Below are positions 37,401 through 47,900 of a stretch of 64,000 bases of DNA, piece by piece. This stretch comes from Trichinella spiralis (lineage: Eukaryota > Nematoda > Enoplea > Trichinellida > Trichinellidae). The translations under genes were made by a program, and so were the position numbers. The stretch covers positions 6,193,996 through 6,257,995 of the forward strand of contig CM012954.1 in the NCBI GenBank assembly GCA_000181795.3, written 5' to 3'. Position 1 is the first letter of the stretch; each line of letters opens with the position of its first letter. The notes beneath the pieces were generated by a model that saw only the letters and a program-made list of their open reading frames with translations, was not told the origin of the DNA and searched no databases.

Positions 37401-38781
37401 TGCAATAATTTGGTCTTATTTATCAAATAATATGCAAAAGGAAGTCAAGGAAAAAAATACCAACGGAAAAAGATCATACTGAAATGTGAATAACTTTCTG
37501 AAAAACCAAAAACACGTGACGTTCAAAGACAAACACAGTTTCCCATGCCGACAAAATTTTGAAAAATCTACGCGCATCTAATTCAAGGTCGTCGAAAAAG
37601 AATGCTTACCTTGAGGTTGCGAAATTTCGACGGCTTTCTCAAAGCTTCAATTACAGCCGTATCAGCCATGCGCAGTAGAAAATCACTGGCATCAATCAGC
37701 CAACAAGCAATACTTTGTGAGCTTCAATTGCTACAACAATAAAAAGTAAAAATCAATGTCATATCTGAAATATTCAAAAATAAAATCAAAATAAAAACAA
37801 ACAATTACAGAAAATTCAAAGAACCCCAAACAAGGAAAAAATAGAACAATATCAAAGTGGGGCAAAATTCTAGTGTGGCCTAGATACAATTCACAGATGA
37901 GTGAAAGTCGCGCGAAAAGATTCAAAATCACAAACAAAAAAAGCAAGACAAAAAATAAAATCAATGACAATTTTTTTTCAAATAATAACGTAGTATTAAC
38001 GACACTTACAGAATTCGACCTATCTGAACAATTGTCGGACAACTTTCGAATACGCTGAATGTAATGTGGAGAGTAATAATAAAATGTAAAAAAAAGATAA
38101 CAGCAGTAAAGTTCAAATCAAATCAAAATTACAGCTAGGTTAACATTGTCAGCTTCTTTGATAATAATATCAATCGTCTTCAGTTGAAACATCTACAGTA
38201 ACTCATCACTAAGATGATCAAGTTCTATTATTGTTCAATTTGAATTTCATTGTTCAAGATTTTTCATAAACAACCAGTATTACTGTGGAAGAAAACTCAT
38301 CGATGTGCATTCAATTTCATCATAATTATTTCAACATTTCTTAATTTTAACAACTGAGAAATAATAGCATGAAAATACTTTACATTAAGTTCAATCATAA
38401 AAGTACCATAACGAATAAATAAGAAGAAAAGTTTATCATTTTACCTGATATGAAGAGCTTTTGCATGCAGCTGACAAAGATGAAATAAAAAAACGCAATG
38501 AAACAGAACTACAATGCGTGCTTTTTTCACCATGTTGTTTCAGCTGATCATTTTTCACCTCTGAAACCGACACTAAATTCATTGTATGCTTTTTGCTATC
38601 GCTTGTAAACAGTGTCAGGAACTGATTGCTCTAAATCCAACAAATTGTTCTACAATTTCGTTTTTGCTCAGCACGTTCGGTTTACGGAATTGTGTCTACT
38701 TTTCAAAAAAAATCAACATTATAACATTTATTTAATGATCTATAAAATAATGAAAAAGTTAATAAACCTATTTCAATGAAA
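34479..38781. repeat. right copy of the 4.3 kb duplication, with a second RAPGEF exon 1
   Basis: Contains a second copy of the first coding exon at 37610-37669 that differs by one silent change (the Ala codon after the start Met is GCT instead of GCA). It carries an insertion of about 20 bp near 35102-35125 and lacks a stretch of about 15-20 bp near 35500 present on the left. The segment runs to within 30 bp of the stop codon of the TFIIH p52 gene, so this is the copy joined to unique flanking sequence on the right. Confidence 0.88.
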
Positions 38782-38808
38782 AGATGATAAAATAAAAGGA
38801 AATTATTT

Positions 38809-40823
38809 TCATTTCATCTTTTGCCTTTTCCAAAATGCCTTCACTTGTTCGTGACCATCTGCACTTACGACCAACGCGCGATTCGCTTCATGTTCACACA
38901 GCAAAACACCCAGATCCTATAAAATATTATTTTTCAAATATATTTAAAATTAAAAATAACAATTTTTCAACAATTTAAAATCTCTTGCGTGTAAAAAAAC
39001 ACCGATACATGAATAATTTAATAACAATAATAACCATACTTTTGCATAGTCACGAATTGTAATGTAATCGGTATCGCTGAAAAAATTCGAATACATAACG
39101 CCTGGATCAAATTTAAAGCGATCACGTTCCATTTCCCAAAGTTTAATCTGATCTGTGACAGTTGAAGGAATTGTCGGTGTCTGAAACAAATGAATTAAGT
39201 TGAATCAATTCAAAAATCATCAAAAACCACAAATTAGAAAAAGGAAAATTCAAATTAAACCAATACCTGTTTTTGCATATTTTTATGAGCATTGGAAAAC
39301 AAATATTGAATAATCTGTTCCGCGGAAATGTTGACTTGGAATGCACGTCGCACGGATTCTCTGTTCAAAATGCAAGCAACCAAATTTGGAAATCTGAAAT
39401 ATTATAACACAAATTAACTACTGACGACAAGCAGTTTTACTTACCTGTACAAAGGCTCGCAAAATGTCGATACAATGGCCAAGTCCAAAACCGAATCTAA
39501 AATTTGAACAATTCCATTCATCGCCAAAAAAGAGTTTCAAATAAATCTACCAGTATAACAATAGACTCGAAAATTCGTTTCAACTATCAAAAATCCCTCT
39601 TTCGACGAACTGGATGAACTTTTCAAGCCAGTTAATACGCTAATCAATGGCGTATAATAGAACCATCCGGCCGATCTCTATAAATGAAAAAAATATGCAC
39701 AAACTATCTTATAAAATTAAAACGTTTCATCATTTTTTACCTTTCGTTGATGTACAAGACCAATTTCTCGAAGATGTTGAATAAAATTAAGAGCAGCTTC
39801 AGTTAAATTTTCCGTACTGTAAGCAGCACGGTGACTTCCAAGACAAGCTTGCAGAATGAGCATGATGCAATCGTGAACGGGCGAACCTTTTTTCTAATTT
39901 TTCATGTTAATAATAACAAGAAATAAAATTTACAAAATTTAACAATGTCTACCTCAAGTTGAGCTAAATAGTGCAATAAATAAGTCCAAAGTTGTTGCCG
40001 ACGATCATAAAGTATAAATTGGAAACCATCCGAAGTCAGTTGCATCTTCGAATCGCATCTAAAATCAAAAATTTACATTCAATTTTTTTAAATATCTTTT
40101 TAATTCTAAATTACAGTTGGATTAATCCAGAATCTTGCAAAACTCGTTTCGTTTCGACGCTAACTGATTTTTCACTCTGAGCACTGGGCAGTGCTAAATA
40201 TTTCAGTACACTCTGTAAAATAAAATATAAATTTTGAAAAATACACTAATTAGTAAAATATTAAATGAACCATCTCACTTCCCAACGTTCGGACGCATAA
40301 GAGTCTAAATCGGCAAATGATTTTTGGTGCTTCGGATCAACAGTCACTGTTTTGAAACAAATCGCATCTTTGCAGAGAAGAGCTAATCTCAAATTTTTTG
40401 CAAACACCCTATTCAGAACAACGCTCTCGATAGATGACAAATTGCATTCTTGCAAAATATGGAGCTGACGTAAATATTTCAACGATTCATGAAGAATGCT
40501 AAACATTTTACATTATAAAAATAAATAATGTTTACACATATTCAACCATATACTCTTTCTTCTCATCAACCATCCAACCTTCGATATCTGCAATAGTTGT
40601 GCCAGAGCTGACAAGAGAAAGTCGCATAACAATTTGCTGTGCTACCGAAGGCAGATAACTAAATAGTAGATAATTTGAAAATAAATGCATACTTTTATAA
40701 CAAATCTTACCGATATATCCCTGTACATGCAACAGCCGATTCATAAAGCTTGTTTAATATTCCAGAAGGAAGCTGACTCAAGTAGTTCAAGAATGTTTGG
40801 GGTACTTTATGAGTAGAATTCAT
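38809..40823 (-). CDS. gtf2h4: TFIIH subunit 4 (p52, Tfb2)
   Basis: Core subunit of the general transcription and nucleotide-excision-repair factor TFIIH in the nucleus; it anchors the XPB helicase and binds the p8 subunit through its C-terminus. Eleven coding exons: 40711-40823, 40536-40658, 40279-40498, 40115-40212, 39953-40058, 39741-39893, 39551-39677, 39445-39496, 39267-39393, 39040-39180, 38809-38916. Together they give 455 residues (human 462). Conserved blocks in order: NRVFAKNLRLALL, YASERWE, TSDGFQFILYD, LNFIQHLREIGLVHQRKR, GFLIVETNFRVYCYT, EPLYRFPNLV, ITDQIKLWEMERDRF-like (here TVTDQIKLWEMERDRF), and the C-terminal GHEQVKAFWKRQK. Nothing is missing. All introns are short. Confidence 0.96.
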
Positions 40824-42363
40824 TTTACCCTGTTCCAATGAGATTCAATAAAATAAAAGATACTTATATGTGCAAAATAACAGTGACAATCGTTTTTATT
40901 ATTTAAATAAAATTGCAAACTGCTGTACAATCTACCACCGGAAACTGTAGATAGTCAAGTTTTATTGTGCGAATTCATTACAATAAAGTACACTCAATCA
41001 ATCAATAAAATTAAAAATAAATTACTTTGTTTGAATTTGCTTGTTGAAAAGTAATTTTGGATGTGATTTACAACTCACTTGTGAGCAGACTAATTAATAC
41101 TAGACAATTTTTGAAAATGAAAAAAAAATCATTCAATCTTCTAAAGTTATTTGAAAAATGCCATTATCCTTTTACAAAATTTAAATCACATGCTATTAAA
41201 ACTGAACAAATTCACTGTTTGTAAGATTTTACAAAATCTTAAATCTTTTGCTATACATTAGGAATGTATTTTTCCATAATTGGGCCAATTCTGCCCTTAT
41301 AATCATTTCTTACTGTAGTAAGTACTATAAAGTTTGTAGCGGTACGCTTGTATTGGTGAACTATTCGGCGCATGTGTGCAATGTTGTGGGTTCGTCAATT
41401 TTTAAGCGGTTATTAATTTTCTTCTTACAAGCTTTATAAATTTACTTTTAATTTAGGTAATCATGAAGCGGTCGGCGGTTGTTAGCGGTATCCATTAGGA
41501 AATTGAAAACTCATCTTGTGAAAAGATGGGAAACTGCTTCGGCTTTTTACCGTTTCGCATGCCATTTAATTTTCAGTACTTCGGTTATTATTTTTTCATC
41601 TAAAATTGTAATAAAATATTATTTTTTTGTAGTAGAAAAGTGGAACAGTCGTTGTTCATAACGAACAGATCATTTTGCGTAAGTGTGAAAAATGAACTGC
41701 AGTATTTTTTCTTGCTTTAATTAATTTTGCTACATTTTTGAACGCGTAAAATTAAAAATTGCAATTAAACAAAAGCTTTTTGAAATGCTTTTTCCACGTA
41801 TGCGACAAAAGTTTTTCTTCCCGATTTTTTGTGGCTGTTTTTCATTTGAATATAAAGCATTAAATAGTTGAAATGACATTCTTTGAACCAGAGGAAAAAC
41901 AACTGAGTTCCTTCAGCTGTCAGTTTTCTCATGGATGCTTTATTGATGTAGAAATATTTATTTCTTTATTGTTTTTTCCCCAATATATTTTACTTAACAA
42001 CAAAGCAGCTGCTTGAGGATGAGCAGCTGCCTGAGGTGCAGTCGATGAAGAAGCTGAAATATTTTCCGTCGTAACGTGATTTCCGGTCGATCGTCATGCG
42101 CGATCGAAGAAGCGACATTAAGCTTTTGAGTCGATCTAATTATAGAACAGTGATTTGTCGATTGCTTTTTTCCACATCGCAATCGAGTAAACAATCTGCA
42201 ATCTGCTTTCTCCAATTCGTCCATTCGAAATTAATTAATAAAGTGGGAGCAAAAAAAAGAACAAACAAACAAATGGCTTTCACTTGATAATTATGCGCTA
42301 TAAATATATATACTGTTAAAGGGTTTGGAAGAGAAAACGCACAGGTGGTTCGAAGATGAAGAT
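40824..42363. other. divergent intergenic region, p52 and unknown gene
   Basis: About 1.5 kb between the p52 start (minus) and the small acidic gene (plus), expected to hold both promoters. A segment near 41310-41500 is GC-richer than its surroundings, but I find no tRNA cloverleaf, no good coding frame and no snRNA Sm context there. A TATA-like box at 42299 is listed separately. Confidence 0.5.
42299..42306 (+). promoter_or_regulatory. possible TATA box for the downstream small gene
   Basis: TATAAATA followed by more AT repeats, roughly 65 bp upstream of the chosen start codon of the acidic gene. The spacing would allow a transcription start about 25-30 bp downstream and a short leader. In AT-rich DNA such motifs are common, so this is weak. 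Confidence 0.25.
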
Positions 42364-42956
42364 ATGCTCGACTGGTCATCTTTGGTTCCAGCTGACCAAG
42401 GTGCTGCCCGAATGGCCGATTCGAATTATTTCAGCTTGGCCGAAAGCATGTCCGCTTTTGAGTATTTTGCAATTCAATGGAAATTTTTCAGCTTATTATA
42501 ATTGAACCAAAGTACAACCGTTTCAGAGATCCATTCGAAGAGTACTGCGAAATATTGGGCGGTGGCGATTTGATCCGCAAAAATCACAACAATCAGCGGT
42601 CGGCTTTTGGCATGGGAAGCCTGCTTTTGGCCAGGTTCAAAAATATTAAGCAGGGCACCAAAGCGACGTCTCGAACACCGGATTCGGCGCTGAATTCTGA
42701 ATCCGACCTGGAATGGGAACCAGAACAGATGGCTAATTTGAAAGCTACACTGAACAATGTAGAAGAATACGACGACGACGAAGACAGGGACGACATGTCG
42801 ACGTCGACATGCCACAACGAAGATGGACGACCAAGTCGAAGTCCACCGTTGGAATGGGATTCGGACGATCTGCTCGACTGCGACACGCTGGAATTGTTGA
42901 ACAGCATCGATACAATGGCCCCGTGTATCAACGCATCGAAACTGTATCCGTCGTAG
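42364..42956 (+). CDS. small acidic protein of unknown function
   Basis: Two exons, 42364-42461 and 42527-42956, give 175 residues. The splice (TTTGA|GTATTTTG to TTTCAG|AGATCC) keeps the frame and makes SAFEDPFEEYCEILGG. The N-terminal part is MLDWSSLVPADQG. The C-terminal half is rich in Asp and Glu (EEYDDDEDRDD) and ends with DSDDLLDCDTLELLNSI, which looks like a short helical acidic interaction motif. There is no signal peptide or membrane segment. The true start is uncertain: the frame stays open upstream (WFEDED), there is an acceptor-like site at 42344-ish, and an out-of-frame ATG lies at 42355, so an upstream exon is possible. I do not recognise the family; a nuclear or adaptor role would be a guess. 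Confidence 0.65.
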
Positions 42957-43210
42957 ACAGATGTGTGAACAAATAGATTAGCAGAACAAGAATAATTTGT
43001 TTTTTACTTTTCTTCGCTTGCGCTGTTTCAAATGTGGCGCTTCAGTGCTAGCTAGAACTGATCTGCTGTTGCTTTGTTTGATCTCAAAATGCGCTGGTCG
43101 TAGAAATAAAAATGAAAATATTCTGTATGTATTTATGTAAATATTTTCGTTACAGGAAGGGAAAAAAATTAAGCAGAAATTTCAATAAATTCCATTCACT
43201 TATTATCTCA

Positions 43211-43220
43211 CTATTGTTGC

Positions 43221-43266
<46 letters not shown>

Positions 43267-44219
43267 GCTGCTGTTGAGGCTGCTGCTGCTGTTGTGGTTG
43301 GGGTTGAGCTTGTGACTGTTGCTCATTTGAGCCGGCTGTTTGAACAGACATTTTTCTGAAATGCATAAAATAGCAATGATACTGGAAAATTGTATCAATG
43401 GGGACGTAGCGTTGATTCGGCTTTGTCAAGCCGACAAATGTTGGCGGTGCAGAAGCAGCAGAGCCAAGTAATGCTGTGCAAAATTCTTTCATCAAATCAC
43501 CGCAAAGTTGCATCGCAACACAAGGTCGATATTCGATCTTAAAGTGGAGAATATTAGAAAAAAAAAATCACATCCAAAACAACAACAAAATTATATCCAC
43601 TACCTCAACAAGAATACCCTTGAAGTTGCTTGCAATCGTCGCGACGCTGGTACGAACTGTAAAATCTGAGATGACGTACTTGTTACCACGGCATTCGACT
43701 TTCGAAATTGGCTTCGTACAATAAGCACCCTTTGAAAAATGCAACATTTCAACAAATAAATTTGCACTGTAAAATGTTGATACCAACAGCAACTATACAT
43801 ACATCCAGGTTTCTGATCAATTGAGTAATTGATTTCTCTGCAAACAGAAATGTCGACGCAGAGCCCAATGTATCGCCGACCAAAACGAACGTCGTTTCGG
43901 GAAATTCCGAAGATTGAAATAAATGAACAGGCTTTGCATCTGAAAAGAAAAGAAATTATTCAAAAATTAAAATAAAAATATATTCATTCAACCTACTTGT
44001 AGCAGTGGTAGAGAAAAATGTCTCGGAAGTCAGGCTGAAAAAACCGGCCTGTTTTGCGTCCATGTTATCCAATGCCGTTTGAAGCGAATCCAACAATACA
44101 TCTTGACGATCAGATTTTTCAGGATCCGAATACAAATAAACCCTAAATAATTTTTCATTCAATTTATACAATCAAATCAAATGATAAAAACAAAACAGAT
44201 CATACCACGCGATGCCCAT
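43211..44219 (-). CDS. mdt-20: Mediator complex subunit 20 with a polyglutamine tail
   Basis: Head-module subunit of Mediator, linking activators to RNA polymerase II in the nucleus. Five coding exons: 44206-44219, 43997-44142, 43803-43939, 43604-43729, 43211-43537. They sum to 249 residues (human 212). Starts MGIAWVYLYSD. Conserved features are KPVHLFQSSEFPETTF, SKVECRGNKYVISDF (human SKIETRGTRYQYCDF), the GIxVE.EYRPCVA block, and RYVPIDTIFQYHCYFMHFRK at the end of the family domain. The extra length is a C-terminal Gln-rich tail of about 40 residues that ends directly at the stop codon. The first coding exon is only 14 bases, supported by phase and by the conserved MG.xW opening. Symbol by homology. 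Confidence 0.92.
43214..43312 (-). repeat. CAA/CAG repeat encoding polyglutamine
   Basis: A nearly pure CAA run with some CAG codons at the 3' end of the MED20 coding sequence, read as [15 protein letters not shown] and onward. It runs directly into the TAG stop, so length variation would change tail length without affecting the Mediator domain. Confidence 0.9.
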
Positions 44220-44933
44220 CGCTGGCCACCAATGACGCTGAACGTAGAATTTATTAAAATTGATAATGATCAACAAACAAATAATTTATTTATTTGAAAG
44301 AATATTTCACTGCATCGTTATGCACAGCCGACAGCAACAACATTAATAATTGATAAATATCAACCATTTTACTGAGACTTTATTATAAATAACGACGACA
44401 ATATATAAAAGTAAGACAATGATAGATAAATAAACAATTTACACACAATAATAGTAAAAAGTGAACAGCAGGAGTTGAAGTAGAGCGGACTGGTTATCAA
44501 TAAATAATTAACACAAAAATCATCTCTAGATATAAAATCACCATATCGAGCAAGCCAACATTCACCGTTTAGCAGTATTAAATCAGTCTTTTTCTTCCAC
44601 TCCCCTACTGTTCTAGTTATGATAATTTTTTTCCCTCTTCCAAGCAAACTGCTTAGCAGCGTAACAAAAATAAATAAATAAATAATCACGGGGTACAAAA
44701 AGTAGATAAAATAAATAAATTTACATATAATGGAGAATGGAAAACAACAGCTAGAAGAAGTATATGGCAAGTGTTCGACACAACGCACGTTGACCTCAAA
44801 GACAACATTATTGATTAAATGACAACCAAAATAAAATGTTGACAATAAAAAAACAACAACAATCGTAATAATAATGATGATAATAATATGCAAATCTATG
44901 ATGAGTAGGTAACAGATGCAAATTGTTCAACAG
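44220..44933. other. spacer between ELKS and MED20
   Basis: About 0.7 kb between two minus-strand genes. Very AT-rich; it must hold the ELKS 3' untranslated region and the MED20 promoter or trans-splice site. The long minus-strand open frame here is low-complexity hydrophobic sequence with no similarity that I recognise, and I reject it as a gene. Confidence 0.6.
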
Positions 44934-47900
44934 CTAAGCCCAAATACCATCTCCTTCGTCATCCTGAAAACAATTTGTTTAAAAAACAAACAATAAAACA
45001 GAATCAATAATAAATAAATAATAAATAAAATGACAACCAAATCGATGCCAGATACTTTGGGAAAGTGATCTGTAAAATTCAATGTCGGGTCGTTGTGCAA
45101 TTTCACCCGACGTGCATTTTCCTCTTTCAAGCGTTGCAATAATTCTTCCTTTTGCTTTTTAACATTATCAATTTCTTCCGACGACTTTCTGCCGTGAAAA
45201 TTTTCCAGAAACGCAATGTGCGCATCTTTTTCTTCAATCGCCGCCAACAATACTTCTCCTCTACAATCGATGAATTTCATAATTTCGTCGTAAATTGAAA
45301 TTGAAATAAATCAACAATAATTCTGATTAAAAAAACTGTTTTTGTTTTGTTTTGTTTTCAACTTTCTGGTTGGTATTATTGTGCTGATTGGTAATATTTG
45401 TTTTTTTTTACAGTAAAACAATTGTGCTTGCATATCTTGTCTTACTTGAGTTGCATCACTTCGTCGACGTAACGCTTGCGCTCTTCTTGCATTGTTTTAA
45501 TGGTGGCGTCGCTTTGGACTTTTTCTTGGCGTAGCTGTTTCAATTGTATACTGAGTTCATCGTATTGTTCTTGCAGTGTTTTCAGCTCATCTTTCAAAGC
45601 TGCGATCCGTTGCTCTGCCCGTTGGCTATTCAACTTTTGCTGAGCAACGGCCATTTCACGTTCGGCTGTTATGCTGACGCTTTCTTTCAACGCTTCTTCG
45701 AGCTCTTCAATACGACGATCTTTGTGCATCAGAACTGACTGTAAAATTTGAATAATAAAAATCAAAAATTACAATTTTACATCGAACCTGATAATCAGCA
45801 TTTTCTGTATTGGAATGAAATCGTTTCGAATCGTTTCCACTTTCACGACTGAAAAATCGATAAATATTATTTTATAAACAAACAAACAAAACAGATAAAC
45901 AAACCCTTCATTTTTTTCCTTCTCTGAATTGTGTATGATTTTCAACAAACGGTCAACCTCAGAGCGTGATTCGTCCACAGCTTGGTTGAGACGTTCAATT
46001 TCTGCTTTGAGCAAGTCAACACCGTTTGTTTTGTTCAATTCTTTGTAAAGTGAATTCTCTTTAGTCAACGCTTCCGTCTGTCGTACCATGTCATTGATTT
46101 TCTCATTCTGACTTTCAATGAATACCTTTAAAAAAATACCAATTTTCACAATTGTAATATAATGTAAGATATTCATGTTTATTTAAGGAAGAAATAATGG
46201 AAAATAGTACTTGAAATTTAAAAAGAGCAAGTGAAAATATTTTGTCCCGTTTATATATTAAAAATGAAAATAATAAACGTAACTGAAAAAGAGTATTGAA
46301 AATGGCATCGAGCAGATTTTCACAGAATGATAAAAAAAGCAAACATGCTTAAATTATTTGATCAATCGGTGACAACATTTTACTTTCACAAGTAACAACA
46401 ACATGCAACAAGTTGTTTAACTGTATGAAAATGATAAGCACACAAAGTAATTAATAATTGATAAACAAAAAATTTTATTCATTAAATGTCGTGTATCATT
46501 TTAATAAAAGTGTACCCGTGACTTGATTAAGAAAGGTTTAACCAAAGTTTGTTTTTACAAAGTGTGAAAATCAATAAAGCCCTGTCATCACTAGTTAATT
46601 ACAAATGAATCAAGCAAACATTTTATCATACTTTCCACAGGTTAAACATTTACATAAACGGTTACCCCATAATCATATTTGTAAAAAGCAAAATATTATA
46701 ATAAAAAAATGATAATAATTTACTTGTCGATCAGAGATTTCTTTTTGCAACGAAGCAATCGCTATGCGAAGGTCTTTGTTCTCTTTTTCATGCGCCTCGC
46801 CGTCGCGTTTCCTCTCTATTGCCAGACATTCATGCTCTTCATTAAACCGCTTTCGCCAAAGATCACGCTCTTGAACCAAACGATTGATCTCGTCCTCAAG
46901 CAAAAAACAGATAATCAAAAAAAATCCCCCAATAAATTAATAAAATCACCACTTTCAATTTACCTGCAATTTCTTCTCCTGAATCACACCAGGTGATGAG
47001 TTCAATCTCGTACGGATTAAATTCAACTCACAATCCCGTTCTCGTATCGTCTCTTCGAGAAGATCAATCTGAAAAGAAGTAAACAAGAAAATTGAAAAAA
47101 AATTTTTTAAATAAATATAATTTTTAAATTTCTCCATTTTATTTACTTTACGATCTTTGGTGCTCAAACCAACTTCGCTAATTCGATGCTGCTCGTTCAA
47201 CAAGTTCAATTCTGACAACAGACGATTCTTATCAGCTTGTAATTCAGTAATCTGTTGTGCTTTTTGGTCAATCATTTCATTTTTCGATTCCAATTTGCCA
47301 CGCAAAGCGTCAATCTAATTCATAATAAAAATAATAAAGAAATAAACAGATAAAAATAAAGAATAATACATCGCTCTGCAACAATGTCGCCTGTTGATCT
47401 TTACTAGCGTTGGATTCTTTCATTAATTCCAAGTGTTTTTTAAAATCGCTGGCTGATTCTTCGGCAGTCGAAAGACGTGTATAAAGTGCTTGTATTTCGA
47501 CAGTTTTCTGCCCAAGTTCGAGTTCAAGTTTGTCTGCCTAATAATAAAATTTTTTTTATCTCAACAAAATCGAAACAATAAACAGAAAAGTCTCATATAA
47601 ACAAAAAATAACCACACATCTTCCTCATAGTTAACATCAATTCACACAATAATTTTAATATCATCAGTGAAACAAAAGAAAACACCATTCCACGCTTTTA
47701 TATCAATCTCACCTTCAATTTCAATTCTTGGTATTCTTTATCAGTGACCATCTTATCGGTAAATTCCCGCTCGTGGATTGCACCACCGGAACGCAGTCGT
47801 TTCAATTCAGCTTCGTAGCTGGCCACTTCATCTTGCAAAGATTCAATTACCGCATCTTTCTGAAATGCAAATTTATAAATTACAAAATTCCCCCTCGGAA

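Noticed and set aside
34756-37482. Pairs of identical short open frames at 30.4/34.7, 32.7/37.0 and 33.0/37.3 kb as conserved small genes
   Set aside because: They are identical only because the whole 4.3 kb segment is present twice. They have no splice or coding support.
41310-41420. Possible tRNA or small RNA, suggested by a GGGTTCG-like string
   Set aside because: The string is not followed by the usual T-arm pairing and no acceptor stem or anticodon arm can be drawn.
44369-44893. Long hydrophobic minus-strand open frame
   Set aside because: Its composition follows from AT-rich low-complexity DNA (Ile, Phe, Tyr and Leu runs). It lies in the 3' flank of ELKS and resembles no family that I know.
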